This document shows, in pieces, positions 25,058 through 34,532 of a stretch of DNA of 64,000 nucleotides. The position numbers were made by a program, and so were the translations under genes. The notes under the pieces were generated by a model, which saw nothing but the letters and a program-made list of their open reading frames with translations, was not told the DNA's origin and did no database searches. Source of the DNA: G963665495 sp963667575 (lineage in GTDB: Bacteria; Desulfobacterota; Desulfovibrionia; Desulfovibrionales; Desulfovibrionaceae); NCBI GenBank assembly GCA_963667575.2, contig CAXXHY010000045.1:20697-84696 (forward strand). The letters run 5' to 3'. Each line of letters starts with the position of its first letter. Within the stretch, counting starts at the first letter, position 1.

Positions 25058-26392
25058 GTGAGAAAGATCCCGTTCTGCCTGTTGATGTGCCTGGTTGTTC
25101 TGGTCAGCCTGGCCTTGTTGAGCTGCCTGACCGGATGCGGCAAAAAGGAAGATCCGCCCCAGGTGCTGTTTCTGCGTGATTTTCTGGCCAAATATTACAT
25201 GAACCTGGATCCGGCGGCTCTCAAAGAGGTTACCCGGGGCACCTATGCTGTGGCCAATCTGGTGCTTTCCGGACTGCAGAACGACAGATACTACCCCAAG
25301 CTGGCCCTGAATTTCGACACCACAAAGCTGACTTACACGGTGCTGGAAGGCGACAAAAAGACGGACACCAAATCGAAGATTCAGGTGGCCGGTCCGCTGC
25401 TTGTGAAAACCGTGGATGATCCGGCCGGACGTTCCATGGATGTGGATTTCCCCGTTCAGGTCTATCTCAACAATGATCATTGGGAAGCTGATTTCACCCA
25501 TGATTTTTTTCAGTATTCCACCATCCAGGCCGGAGAGGAACTGGGCATTGTGGCCGGTCCCAAGGGAAGCCTGGAATACATGATGGGACTGGACCTGCGT
25601 ATGCTGGGAAAGCGAACGGGCTTGAACATCTACGTGTATGAAGGCAATAACGCGGAAGATCGGATCATGGCCATCAAGGAGGCCGATCATATTCAGGTGG
25701 GGTTCATACAGCAGGATGCGCTGCTGTTCGTGCAAAGCGGATTGAGCAAGCTGCCCTTGATCAGGACCGCGGCCAAGGAACTGCGCGCATTGTGTCCGCT
25801 CTATACGGAAACCGTCCAGATCATAGGACAACGCCGTATCAAGACTCTGGACCAGTTTTCCGGTCGCATCGTGGCCATCGGCACCCCCGAAAGCGCCAGT
25901 TATATAACCGGCAACCTGGTCTTTTACCTGGGCGGCGTGCCCACCCATTCGCTGCTGGCCGCTGGAGGAGAGCAGGCGCTCAGCGCGTTGCAGAATCAGA
26001 AAGTGGACGGCATGCTGCAGACGGGCTCTGTGCCCTGGCCCTTGTATCAGGAAATCGACCCGGAACTGCGTATGGGGCTGGTTTCCGTCAATTCTCCGGC
26101 CTTGCAGGAGCTGTACTCGATCCGGGACATCCCTGCAGGAAGCTACCCCTGGCAGAAAAACGACGTGATCAGCGTGGGCGTGACCATGGTTCTGGCCACC
26201 AGGAACTATACGGGCGCCATGTGCAAGGTTCTCGGCTATTTTTCCGACATGATCCGGGACAACATCGCCTGGCTGGCCGCCAACGGCGAAAGCGCCTGGA
26301 AGGATGTACGGCTCAACGCCCCTCTGGTGGGCTGGCGGATCTATGATTGCGTCGACAAAGTCAGGCGCAAGGAACAGGGGCGCTATCAGTAG
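25058..26392 (+). CDS. TAXI-family TRAP transporter solute-binding lipoprotein
   Basis: GTG start with CGGAGA upstream. 444 residues: a hydrophobic signal followed by lipobox LTGC (residues ~22-25), so it is a lipoprotein. The first ~150 mature residues are an unassigned extra domain; from about residue 165 (EELGIVAGPKGS, LGKRTGLNIYVY) it matches TAXI-type periplasmic receptors (IKEADHIQVGFIQQDA, FSGRIVAIGTPES, LFLG-like segments). No TRAP permease gene is adjacent, so it may be an orphan receptor or sensor-type binding protein. Confidence 0.85.
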   Translation: MRKIPFCLLMCLVVLVSLALLSCLTGCGKKEDPPQVLFLRDFLAKYYMNLDPAALKEVTRGTYAVANLVLSGLQNDRYYPKLALNFDTTKLTYTVLEGDKKTDTKSKIQVAGPLLVKTVDDPAGRSMDVDFPVQVYLNNDHWEADFTHDFFQYSTIQAGEELGIVAGPKGSLEYMMGLDLRMLGKRTGLNIYVYEGNNAEDRIMAIKEADHIQVGFIQQDALLFVQSGLSKLPLIRTAAKELRALCPLYTETVQIIGQRRIKTLDQFSGRIVAIGTPESASYITGNLVFYLGGVPTHSLLAAGGEQALSALQNQKVDGMLQTGSVPWPLYQEIDPELRMGLVSVNSPALQELYSIRDIPAGSYPWQKNDVISVGVTMVLATRNYTGAMCKVLGYFSDMIRDNIAWLAANGESAWKDVRLNAPLVGWRIYDCVDKVRRKEQGRYQ

Positions 26393-26464
26393 AGGCTTTT
26401 GTTCCGACGACCGGTCCGGCTCCATACCGGTACGGAGCAGGGCAGTCTGCCGTAGAGGTGGCGA

Positions 26465-27361
26465 TCATTCCAGCATGGCGCGGATCCGGCAGACGCCGCA
26501 GATTTCCGTTGAAGTAGGGTATCCGCAGACCTGGCAGGGGCCGACCTGGACCTCGCTCTGTTCTTCCGCAGCCGCAAAGTAGTTCCGTCCTTCATTGAGA
26601 AACTTCTCGTAAAACTGCAGCTTCTGCCCGGGCATGGCTTCTTCGAGCCCGGCAAAGAGCTCCTTGTGCGTGGTAAAGCTGGCGCCCACGCTGTAGGGGC
26701 AGCCTTCCTTGTGCATGTCCACACCCTGGAGAAAGGCATAGTTGGCGGTTTCGAATTCGCTGAGCCGGTACAGGGGTTTTACCTTGCGGACAAAGCCGTT
26801 TTCCGCCGGCAGGCAGGGGCCCTGGTCAGAAAGGTAGGCAGCGTCCCAGCGCAGGGTATTGGCGAACAGGCGCGCCACTTCGTCATCCAGATTGTGCCCT
26901 GTGGCCAAGGCGTCGAATCCGCCGCGGATGGCTTCCCGGTTGAAAACGTGGCGTTTGATCTTGCCGCAGACCGAACAGATCGGGCGTTTTACCCGAGCCT
27001 TGATTTCAGGGATGGCCAGGCCTTCGGAAGTCAGTTCGACTATCTGCAGCGGCAATTCATGGGCGGCGCAAAAGGCTTCGACCTTGGCTCTGGCCTTGCG
27101 GGAGGATTCCTCGATGCCCAGGTCGATATGCAGGCCCGTGACATTGTACCCCTGCAACTTGAGTTCGAGCATCAGCGACAGGGAGTCCTTGCCGCCTGAA
27201 AGAGCCACAAGAATACGCTCCTGCTGGCTGAACAACTGGCGGGATTTGATGGCTTTTTCCACCTGCCTGGAAAAAAAGAGCAGAAAGCATTCTTTGCAAA
27301 ATCCCGTGTGGTGGCTGGGCAGGGCCACAACTGCGGGGCTTTTGCAGCGCCGGCATTTCAT
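26465..27361 (-). CDS. ttuA: TtuA/TtcA-family tRNA 2-thiolation enzyme
   Basis: 298 residues. An N-terminal zinc finger (Cys3, Cys6, Cys22, Cys25) and a C-terminal one (CQVCGYPTSTEICGVC) flank a PP-loop ATPase with SGGKDS at 55-60. PICSVCG plus GCPYS give the three Cys that hold a catalytic [4Fe-4S] cluster in TtuA/TtcA enzymes. The paired zinc fingers favour TtuA (2-thiolation of tRNA m5U54) over TtcA. The ThiS/MoaD-like gene immediately upstream fits a TtuB sulfur carrier. Confidence 0.85.
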   Translation of the reverse strand: MKCRRCKSPAVVALPSHHTGFCKECFLLFFSRQVEKAIKSRQLFSQQERILVALSGGKDSLSLMLELKLQGYNVTGLHIDLGIEESSRKARAKVEAFCAAHELPLQIVELTSEGLAIPEIKARVKRPICSVCGKIKRHVFNREAIRGGFDALATGHNLDDEVARLFANTLRWDAAYLSDQGPCLPAENGFVRKVKPLYRLSEFETANYAFLQGVDMHKEGCPYSVGASFTTHKELFAGLEEAMPGQKLQFYEKFLNEGRNYFAAAEEQSEVQVGPCQVCGYPTSTEICGVCRIRAMLE

Positions 27362-27468
27362 GGTGACGATTCCTTGGAGTTAATGCTGGTTACGACTGAG
27401 TGATCCGCAGGCTCGCTGTCCGAACGGATTGTGTGTCTGTTGTTGGCGGACAAAGGCAGGGCATGGCC

Positions 27469-27666
27469 TCATCCGCGCGAACCCACCATCCAGACGGTGA
27501 TTTCGTCTCCGGAATACAAGCGCAGATCGGGCGTGAGCAGTCCGCCGTCCCGGATGACCAGGGCGGCAGTGGGCCTGAGCTTGAGCTTGTTGAGAAGCTG
27601 GAGCACGGTGTTGATGCTGGGGTAGGTGAGTTCCGTTCCTTCTGGTTCCAAACGTACGGTGATCAT
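27469..27666 (-). CDS. ThiS/MoaD-like sulfur carrier, probable TtuB
   Basis: 65 residues with a beta-grasp ubiquitin-like pattern (MITVRLEPEG; LTPDLRLYSGDEITVWMV). It lies upstream of ttuA in the same direction, matching the TtuA-TtuB pairing of Thermus, where the carrier's C-terminal thiocarboxylate donates sulfur. The C-terminus here is GSRG, with only one terminal Gly in place of the usual GG needed for adenylation; either the family member differs or the 3' end carries an error. No ThiF/MoeB activating enzyme is adjacent. Confidence 0.7.
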   Translation of the reverse strand: MITVRLEPEGTELTYPSINTVLQLLNKLKLRPTAALVIRDGGLLTPDLRLYSGDEITVWMVGSRG

Positions 27667-27690
27667 GCAAATTCGCGGGCCAGGTTGTGA

Positions 27691-28041
27691 TTACGGCAGT
27701 TGGGGAATGGCAATTATCAAGGCGCTGATTTCCTTGCGCACATCTTCAAAATATTTCCTCATGCCGGGCAGGTCCTGCGAGCGGGCGGCCTTTTCCAGCT
27801 CAAAACAGAGATCCCTGCTCAAAAGGGCGCCTATGGCGGCAGAAGAACCTTTTAAAGCATGGGCCCGCTTCATGGCAAGCTGATAATCCTCCTTGCCCAG
27901 GGCCTGTTCGATATCCGCTACCTTGAGCGGCGCTTCTTCTATGAAAACCTGAAAAAGTTCGCTCAGCAATTCCCTGTCTCCGCCAAGGCGCTCCATGGTA
28001 TCTTCCATGTCAACAAAAGCATCTCCCGGTGTCATGTCCAT
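27691..28041 (-). CDS. Histidine phosphotransfer (HPt) protein
   Basis: 116 residues from ATG 28041 (CAGGAG six bases upstream). A single four-helix HPt domain with the phospho-accepting His in AHALKGSSAAIGA. It would relay phosphate between a hybrid histidine kinase and a response regulator, neither of which is adjacent. It lies between the GGDEF-EAL gene and ttuB in the same orientation. Confidence 0.87.
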   Translation of the reverse strand: MDMTPGDAFVDMEDTMERLGGDRELLSELFQVFIEEAPLKVADIEQALGKEDYQLAMKRAHALKGSSAAIGALLSRDLCFELEKAARSQDLPGMRKYFEDVRKEISALIIAIPQLP

Positions 28042-28254
28042 GATCGGCTCCTGGTAGGTGTGACGGTCGCATATCGATGAAGCAGAAAACAATCTGCGGC
28101 ATGGTATGGAGTATATACGCATTCGGGCAGTGTATTCAAGTGAAATTACATACCATATGCATAGGAAGAAACTGCAGGGCTGGGCGGAAGCTTTCCTGTT
28201 CCAAGCAGGCGAACACGGTACGGATCATCTGCTGCCCGGTTTCTACGCCGAGGT

Positions 28255-30867
28255 TTATCTGGCAGGCTCGCGGGAGAGAATGAATGCCTCGGCCTCGTCC
28301 CGTGGCATGGGGCGTGCGTAATAATAGCCCTGCCCGAGATCGCAGCCCAGCGTACGCAGTAATTTTTCCTGGCTTTCCTTTTCGATGCCTTCGGCAACGA
28401 CGTCCAGCCCAAGGTTGTGGGCCAGGTTTACTATTGCCTTGATTATCTCGATGTTTTCCGGCGAGGTGTCCAGCATGCGTACGAAGCTGAGATCGATCTT
28501 GAGATTGTCCAGGGGAAAACGCTGCAGGTAGCTCAAGGAGGAGTACCCGGTGCCGAAATCGTCGATGCTCAGGTTCACCCCCAGCTGCTTCAAACGAGTG
28601 AGGATCTGGGATGCTTGGTCCGCGTTCTGCATGACCGTGGTTTCCGTCAGTTCCAGCTTCAGACTGCGAACAGGGGTTTGCGTACGTTCGAAGGTATTCT
28701 GCAGCAGGCTGAACAGGTCGGATTCCGCGAACTGCCGCGCGGAAATGTTCACGGCAAGGTTCGGACAGCGTAGGGGAAAATTTTTTTCCCAGGTCGCGAG
28801 TATGCTGCAGGCTTCATTGAGCACCCATGCTCCCAGTTCGACAATGAAACCGTTTTCCTCGGCCATGGGGATGAATTCTCCCGGAGGAATAACGCCTCGT
28901 TCCGGATGTTTCCATCGCAGCAGGGCCTCGAAACCGGAGAGCTTGCCATCGCGCAGGCGAACAATGGGCTGGAATACGAGATAGTATTCGTTGTTTTCCA
29001 GGGCTCTGCGCATGTCGTATTCGAGGGTCATGATCTTCTGGACCCGTTCCGCCATGCCGGGATTGTAGATCTTGTATCTGCTGCTTCCGGCTTCCTTGGC
29101 CCGGTACATGGCGATATTGGAGTTGCGCAGCAGTTCTGCAGGTTCCACGTCCGAGGAAGGGCGGACAACAATTCCCAGGCTTCCTGAAATGCGGATTTCG
29201 TGACCGTCTATGAACAGGGGCTCTTCCAGGCTGTCCAGAACCCGGTTGACCACGATGATGGATTCGCGGGGAAAGTTCAGTTCTTCCAGCAGCAGAACGA
29301 ATTCATCGCCCCCGAAGCGGGCCACGGTGTCCAGCGTCCGCGTTGCCCGTACCAGCCGGCGGCTGATTTCCACCAGCACCTTGTCGCCAAGGGTATGGCC
29401 GTAATTTTCGTTGATCATCTTGAAGCGGTCCAGGCCGAGAAAAACCACCGCGAAATGGTAGTTGTTCCGCCTGCGCGCGCGTTCCTGCCCCATTTTGATG
29501 CGCTCCAGACACATGGTCCGGTTACCCAGTCCGGTAAGCGAATCGTGCAGGGAAAGCTCCCGCAACTGTTGTTCCATGATCACCCGGTTGGTGATGTCGC
29601 GCATGGAACAACGCACGCCCAAAGATGCCCCCTCGCTGCTGACAACCTGCGAAGCGGTCTGGGAAATCCAACGGATCTGGCCGTCTGCGCTGTAAATACG
29701 AAAGTCGAATTCAGAGCCTCTGCCCTCGGTGTCCACCTCGTGCTTGTGCTGTTCCCAGAGCGACAGATCATCCGGGTGGATGATACGCCCCAGGAAGTCG
29801 TTGTCCTCCAGAAAACGCTGAGGCGGGTAGCCGGTGATGCGTTCGCAGGACGGGCTGGTATAGAGGACCTTGCCTTCTGGGCTGATCCAGCTTTCCCAGT
29901 CATAGGTGTATTCCGCCACAGTGCGGTAACGTTCTTGTGAGAGTTTGAGTTCCGCTTCGATGCGTTTGGGGTAGGTGATGTCCCGCAGGGTGAGCAGATA
30001 GGCTGGTGCGCCCTCCCATTGAATGGCGGAATGGCGCAACTGGGCGGGAACGGGCAGTCCTTGCGCTCCGATGACCATGATCTCATTGCTGGCGTCGGAA
30101 GTGGTGGGAATGCCGAACAACTGCTTGCGCATGGTCTCTATGCCCGACCCGAACAGCGCTCTGGCTGCTTCATTGAAAAAAAGCAGCCGGCCTTGTTCGG
30201 ATACGATCAGTTCGGCATCGTTTTGTTTTTCTATGAGTGTCTTGAGCTGGAGTTTCTGTATCTCCAGGGCCTGTTTGGTACGTTTGACCGTGGTTATGTC
30301 ACGCAACAGCAGGACATAGCCGGTTATTTTTCTTTTGCGGTCCACGTTGGGGACCAGTACGCAGGAAACTGCGCGGGTGAGCTTGCTTTTGCAAATAATG
30401 TCGAATTCGTAACGCAGTCCAGATTTACCGAGAAGTTGCTCCGGAGATTGCGTATTGATTGTTTCCATCAATACGGAAAACAGGGGCAAAGAAGAAGGAT
30501 GCAAAATTTTTGAAAACGGTTCTCCTGCAATTTCTGAGGCAGAATAGCCTGTCAATGCTTCTGTGCCCACTCCTGCATATTTGATATGCAGCTTGGGAGA
30601 GGTTTCAAGCAAAGCTTCTGTAGTATGTTTGGAAAGAGCTTGTAGACGATGCTCTTCAACTTGAGCTGTTTTTTTATTGTTATAACTATAAAATTTTAAA
30701 AATATAGCCAGTAAAGCAACAGCAGACAGAATAGTAAAAAACCATAGTCCGGTACCATGATAATACGAACTGTTTTCTGCAGCTATTGAGTCGGTCGCTC
30801 CCCAGAACAGTGCAATTGCAGTAAGAGGTGCAACAGTGCTGAAGAAATACATAAACGGTCTTTGCAA
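28255..30867 (-). CDS. Membrane PAS-GGDEF-EAL protein (c-di-GMP turnover)
   Basis: Start chosen at TTG 30867, eight bases after GAGGAG; upstream ATGs lack a ribosome site. 870 residues: two membrane segments within the first ~70 residues, three PAS domains (~80-420; e.g. SPEGKVLYTSPSCERITGY), then GGDEF and EAL. The GGDEF motif is intact (RFGGDEF) with an RTLD inhibitory site five residues before it. The EAL domain keeps FEALLRW, ELTETTVM, DDFGTGYSSL and VAEGIE, so both synthesis and hydrolysis are possible. Signal probably sensed through PAS domains. Confidence 0.93.
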   Translation of the reverse strand: MQRPFMYFFSTVAPLTAIALFWGATDSIAAENSSYYHGTGLWFFTILSAVALLAIFLKFYSYNNKKTAQVEEHRLQALSKHTTEALLETSPKLHIKYAGVGTEALTGYSASEIAGEPFSKILHPSSLPLFSVLMETINTQSPEQLLGKSGLRYEFDIICKSKLTRAVSCVLVPNVDRKRKITGYVLLLRDITTVKRTKQALEIQKLQLKTLIEKQNDAELIVSEQGRLLFFNEAARALFGSGIETMRKQLFGIPTTSDASNEIMVIGAQGLPVPAQLRHSAIQWEGAPAYLLTLRDITYPKRIEAELKLSQERYRTVAEYTYDWESWISPEGKVLYTSPSCERITGYPPQRFLEDNDFLGRIIHPDDLSLWEQHKHEVDTEGRGSEFDFRIYSADGQIRWISQTASQVVSSEGASLGVRCSMRDITNRVIMEQQLRELSLHDSLTGLGNRTMCLERIKMGQERARRRNNYHFAVVFLGLDRFKMINENYGHTLGDKVLVEISRRLVRATRTLDTVARFGGDEFVLLLEELNFPRESIIVVNRVLDSLEEPLFIDGHEIRISGSLGIVVRPSSDVEPAELLRNSNIAMYRAKEAGSSRYKIYNPGMAERVQKIMTLEYDMRRALENNEYYLVFQPIVRLRDGKLSGFEALLRWKHPERGVIPPGEFIPMAEENGFIVELGAWVLNEACSILATWEKNFPLRCPNLAVNISARQFAESDLFSLLQNTFERTQTPVRSLKLELTETTVMQNADQASQILTRLKQLGVNLSIDDFGTGYSSLSYLQRFPLDNLKIDLSFVRMLDTSPENIEIIKAIVNLAHNLGLDVVAEGIEKESQEKLLRTLGCDLGQGYYYARPMPRDEAEAFILSREPAR

Positions 30868-31205
30868 CAGTCTTTCTCCTCGACTATCCCCCCTTGAAAA
30901 CATTACATGAATTTCAAACAGTGGCAAACCAGTTATCTATAGGAGATGTAAAATTTTTTTTAGTTCACAATAATTTATTCATTTTGAGCACTCCGAAAAT
31001 TCCGGATGGCAGGATATGAGCCGGAAGGCGGCCTCTGCCAGGAAAGAGTATTGACTTGGTTTTTTATTTTTTTACGTGTTACCATTTGAAATAATGCGAT
31101 AAAATCATAGACTGAGCCCAATGTAAAGCCCCCCTGGGCATTGGCAGCCTAACCTGTTTCTGGTACAAGCCGACATCGCCTGATAATCATAAGGACCACC
31201 CTTTC
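30868..31205. other. Divergent intergenic region
   Basis: About 340 AT-rich bases between the divergent GGDEF-EAL and EndoQ-UvrD genes, with T-runs and possible promoter hexamers (TTGACT near 31051) but no ORF with a ribosome site and no convincing RNA gene. It should hold both promoters. Confidence 0.5.
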
Positions 31206-34200
31206 ATGGAGCTATTCAGAGCTGACCTGCATATCCATTCGCGTTTCTCCCGAGCAACAAGCAAGGGGCTCACGCCCCGACAGCTTGCAGCCTGGGCGCG
31301 CGTCAAGGGCCTGGATGTTCTGGGCACGGGCGATTTTACCCACCCGGGCTGGTTTGCAGAACTCAAGGAAATGCTGACCCCGGATCCCAAGTCCGGATTG
31401 TTCGCACTCAAGGACGGCAGTGGTCTGCAAAAGGAAGTGAAAACACTTCCCGGCGTATCGCCCGGCGGACGCTCCCTTTTCATGCTTCAGGCCGAGATCA
31501 GTTCGATCTATAAGCGCGGCGGCAAAGTCCGCAAGGTGCACAACCTGGTCTATATGCCGCATTTTGAAGCGGCGGAAGCTTTCAACACCAAACTGGCCAA
31601 AGTGGGCAACCTTGCTTCCGACGGCCGTCCGATTCTGGGGCTCGACTCCAGGATTTTGCTGGAGATGGTGCTGGAAACCGATCCGCTGGCCTTTCTCATC
31701 CCCGCCCATATCTGGACTCCCTGGTTCTCCCTTTTTGGTTCGAAATCCGGATTCGACAGCATTGAAGAATGCTTCGGTGATCTCAGCAGTGAAATTTTCG
31801 CTCTGGAAACAGGGCTTTCCTCTGATCCGGAAATGAACTGGACCATCAGCGCGCTGGACCGTTTTCGCCTGATTTCCAACTCCGACGCCCATTCGGCGGA
31901 AAAACTGGGGCGCGAATCCAACCTGTTCAGCGGCGCCCCGTCCTACGAAGGCATTTACAGAGCTCTCAGAGGCCAGGCCCTGGGGCACAAATTTCTGGGT
32001 ACCGTGGAGTTTTTTCCGGAAGAGGGCAAATACCACCTGGACGGCCATCGCAAGTGCGGTATTGTGTTCGAGCCCAGCGAGAGCAACGCCAGGCAGGGAT
32101 TATGTCCGGTGTGCGGCAAGCCGCTGACTCTGGGAGTTCTGCACCGCGTTCTGGAACTGGCGGACCGCGACACCGCCCAGCAGCCCGCCGGGCAGCCGGG
32201 CTATGTTTCGCTGGTCCCCCTGACCGAGGCCATTTCCGAGATCATCGGCGTGGGCCCTGCATCCAAAAAGGTCAAGGAACAGTACGCGGCCTGCATCAAT
32301 CGCTTTGGTTCCGAGATGAACGTGCTGCAGGAAGCGCCCCTGGAGGATCTGGCCCGCCATTCGGCATTGCTGGCGGAAAGTATCAAGCGTATGCGCGCAG
32401 GCGAAGTCTACCGGCAGCCCGGCTATGACGGGGAATACGGCGTGATCCGCCTGTTCTCCCCGCGCGAACGCAGCAGTTTCGGCAAAGGGCAGTTTCTGAG
32501 CGGTTTCGTGCCCGAAGTGGTCCTGAACGAAAAGGACGACAAAGCTCCTGCCGTGCCGGCTCCGGCCGCAAAAGTGGCCGAACCCGAGGCGCCGCAGGGG
32601 CTGAATCCATCCCAGGAACGAGCGGTCCGGGCAGGTCCGGGCCCTGTTGCTGTTGTGGCCGGACCGGGAACCGGCAAGACTCATACCCTTATCAGCCGTA
32701 TTTTTCATCTGCTGGACCAGGACGTTCCGGTCAGATCCATTCTGACGGTAACGTTTACCCGTCGCGCAGCCGAGGAACTGGAGACCCGCATCGCGGACAA
32801 AATGGCCCCCAGGGATGACGGCGGCAGCGCACTGCCGCCCCGTGCGGACACCCTGCACGCGCTGGCTCTGGAGTACTGGGCCAAATCCTTTGCCGCCGCC
32901 CCGGTATTGATGTCCGAAGACGGCGCTTTCCGGGTATTCTGCGAAGCCAACCCCGACGATGATGCCAAGGATCTGCGCGAGGCCTGGAAGCGCATCGAGC
33001 TGCGGCGCGAGAGCATGATCCCTCTGGGCTCTCCTGACGAAGAAATTTACCACCGCTACACCAAACTCAAGGAATCCTGGAATCTCGCGGACTATACGGA
33101 TCTCCTGGAGTTCTGGCTGGAGCAGATTCAGCAGAATATTTATCCCAGCCCCTACACCCACGTTCTGGTGGACGAACTGCAGGACCTGACCTGCCTGCAG
33201 CTGGAAGTGGTCATGGCTCTGGCGGATGCCGCAAAAGGCGCGGACCGTTTGCCTGGCCAGGGTTTTTTCGCCATCGGCGATCCCAACCAGTCCATCTACG
33301 GGTTCCGTGGCGCCCAGCCCCAGGTTGTGGAAAAACTGCGCCAACGCTGGCCCGAGCTGCAGGTGACCGCCCTGGAGGAGAATTACCGCTCGGCCGCGCC
33401 CATTCTGGAAGTCGCCGCCGGGTTGCTGCAGGCTCAGGGAAATGGGGAACAGAGCAGTCTTGTGCCCCGTTACGATGTGCCCGGATCCATACGCTTGTTC
33501 GACGCGCCCACTGCGGGCAGTGAAGCCGCCTGGATAGCCGAACGTATCCGCTGGCTTATCGGCGCCACCAGCCATACGCTGGCGGACGAACGCGCGCCTG
33601 CCATGGACGGTGCGGATTCCGAACATCTGCGCGCCAGCCTCAGTCCGGGAGACGTGGCCGTGCTGGTGCGTTTCAAGGCCTTGATTCCGCCCATCAAAAA
33701 AAGCCTCGAACGGCTGGGATTGCCCTGTTCGGCTCCTGAAAGAGAAGCGTTCTGGATGGAAAGCCGCGTGGGGGAAATCCTGGAAGCGGCGGGAAGTTTT
33801 CTGGGCATAGCCCATGCCAGCACGCAGAACAGCCTGGCCTTTCCGGACAAGATCCTGGCCAAGGGCCCCCTGGCCGTACAGGCCTATCTGGAGGATTCCC
33901 CCAGGTTCGACCGTCTGTTCTGGCAGAGCCGCGAATTTCGCGATCTTACCAAAGCCTACGCCAGGCATGGCGGCTGGTCCGGCCTGTTGAACTGGGTGCA
34001 TCTGCAGAGCGAACTGGACCTGGCTGCGAAACGCAGTGAAAAAATCCGGATTATGAGCCTGCACTCGGCCAAAGGCCTTGAATTTCGTGCTGTTTTCCTG
34101 CCTTGTCTGGAGGAGGGAGTGCTGCCTTTTGCCGGTCCGTCCTTTCTGAGCGGCAAACCTGGCAAGAACGACCGTCCGGATACCGAAGAGGAGCGGCGGT

Positions 34201-34391
34201 TGCTGTACGTGGGCCTGACGCGTGCGCGCGACGCCCTGTACCTCAGTCACGCAGGACGCAGAACGCTTTTCGGGCGGGAACTGCGGCTCCATGCGTCGTC
34301 ATTTCTGAATGCCTTGCCGGAATCCTTGCTCAACAAGACAACCCTCAAGACCAAAATCCGTCACAAGGAACAGCAACTCAATCTGATGTAA
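31206..34391 (+). CDS. Endonuclease Q-like PHP nuclease fused to UvrD-type helicase
   Basis: 1061 residues. Residues 1-~410 match the EndoQ/TIGR00375 PHP family: RADLHIHSRFSRATS (metal His/Asp), GTGDFTHPGW, FLIPAHIWTPWFS, SNSDAHS, and a zinc-finger (RKCGIVF, LCPVCGKPLTLG). Residues ~460-1061 form a superfamily 1A helicase: AGPGTGKTHT (Walker A), DELQDLTCLQ (DExx), GDPNQSIYGFRGA (motif III), LHSAKGLEFRAVFLP (V) and LLYVGLTRARDALYL (VI). EndoQ cuts 5' of deaminated bases; the helicase could unwind from that nick. Followed by a strong terminator. Confidence 0.88.
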   Translation: MELFRADLHIHSRFSRATSKGLTPRQLAAWARVKGLDVLGTGDFTHPGWFAELKEMLTPDPKSGLFALKDGSGLQKEVKTLPGVSPGGRSLFMLQAEISSIYKRGGKVRKVHNLVYMPHFEAAEAFNTKLAKVGNLASDGRPILGLDSRILLEMVLETDPLAFLIPAHIWTPWFSLFGSKSGFDSIEECFGDLSSEIFALETGLSSDPEMNWTISALDRFRLISNSDAHSAEKLGRESNLFSGAPSYEGIYRALRGQALGHKFLGTVEFFPEEGKYHLDGHRKCGIVFEPSESNARQGLCPVCGKPLTLGVLHRVLELADRDTAQQPAGQPGYVSLVPLTEAISEIIGVGPASKKVKEQYAACINRFGSEMNVLQEAPLEDLARHSALLAESIKRMRAGEVYRQPGYDGEYGVIRLFSPRERSSFGKGQFLSGFVPEVVLNEKDDKAPAVPAPAAKVAEPEAPQGLNPSQERAVRAGPGPVAVVAGPGTGKTHTLISRIFHLLDQDVPVRSILTVTFTRRAAEELETRIADKMAPRDDGGSALPPRADTLHALALEYWAKSFAAAPVLMSEDGAFRVFCEANPDDDAKDLREAWKRIELRRESMIPLGSPDEEIYHRYTKLKESWNLADYTDLLEFWLEQIQQNIYPSPYTHVLVDELQDLTCLQLEVVMALADAAKGADRLPGQGFFAIGDPNQSIYGFRGAQPQVVEKLRQRWPELQVTALEENYRSAAPILEVAAGLLQAQGNGEQSSLVPRYDVPGSIRLFDAPTAGSEAAWIAERIRWLIGATSHTLADERAPAMDGADSEHLRASLSPGDVAVLVRFKALIPPIKKSLERLGLPCSAPEREAFWMESRVGEILEAAGSFLGIAHASTQNSLAFPDKILAKGPLAVQAYLEDSPRFDRLFWQSREFRDLTKAYARHGGWSGLLNWVHLQSELDLAAKRSEKIRIMSLHSAKGLEFRAVFLPCLEEGVLPFAGPSFLSGKPGKNDRPDTEEERRLLYVGLTRARDALYLSHAGRRTLFGRELRLHASSFLNALPESLLNKTTLKTKIRHKEQQLNLM

Positions 34392-34393
34392 CC

Positions 34394-34427
34394 AAGGGAG
34401 CGGTCCAGCCGCTGCCCTTGTTTTTTT
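34394..34427 (+). terminator. Rho-independent terminator after EndoQ-UvrD gene
   Basis: AAGGGAGCGG pairs with CCGCTGCCCTT (one bulge) around TCCAG, followed by seven T's at 34421-34427. Confidence 0.8.
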
Positions 34428-34532
34428 GCCGCCGGCCCCATTGCCGGGCTTTCCTGGAATCGGCGGACGGTTAAGTCCCATGCCGGACAAAACAGGCGAA
34501 TGTTTCGCCAGACACTATTAAGGAGAACAACT

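Noticed and set aside
32100..34292. A 730-residue open frame opposite the EndoQ-UvrD gene
   Set aside because: Same pattern: antisense to a gene with complete helicase motifs, and no ribosome site or domain.
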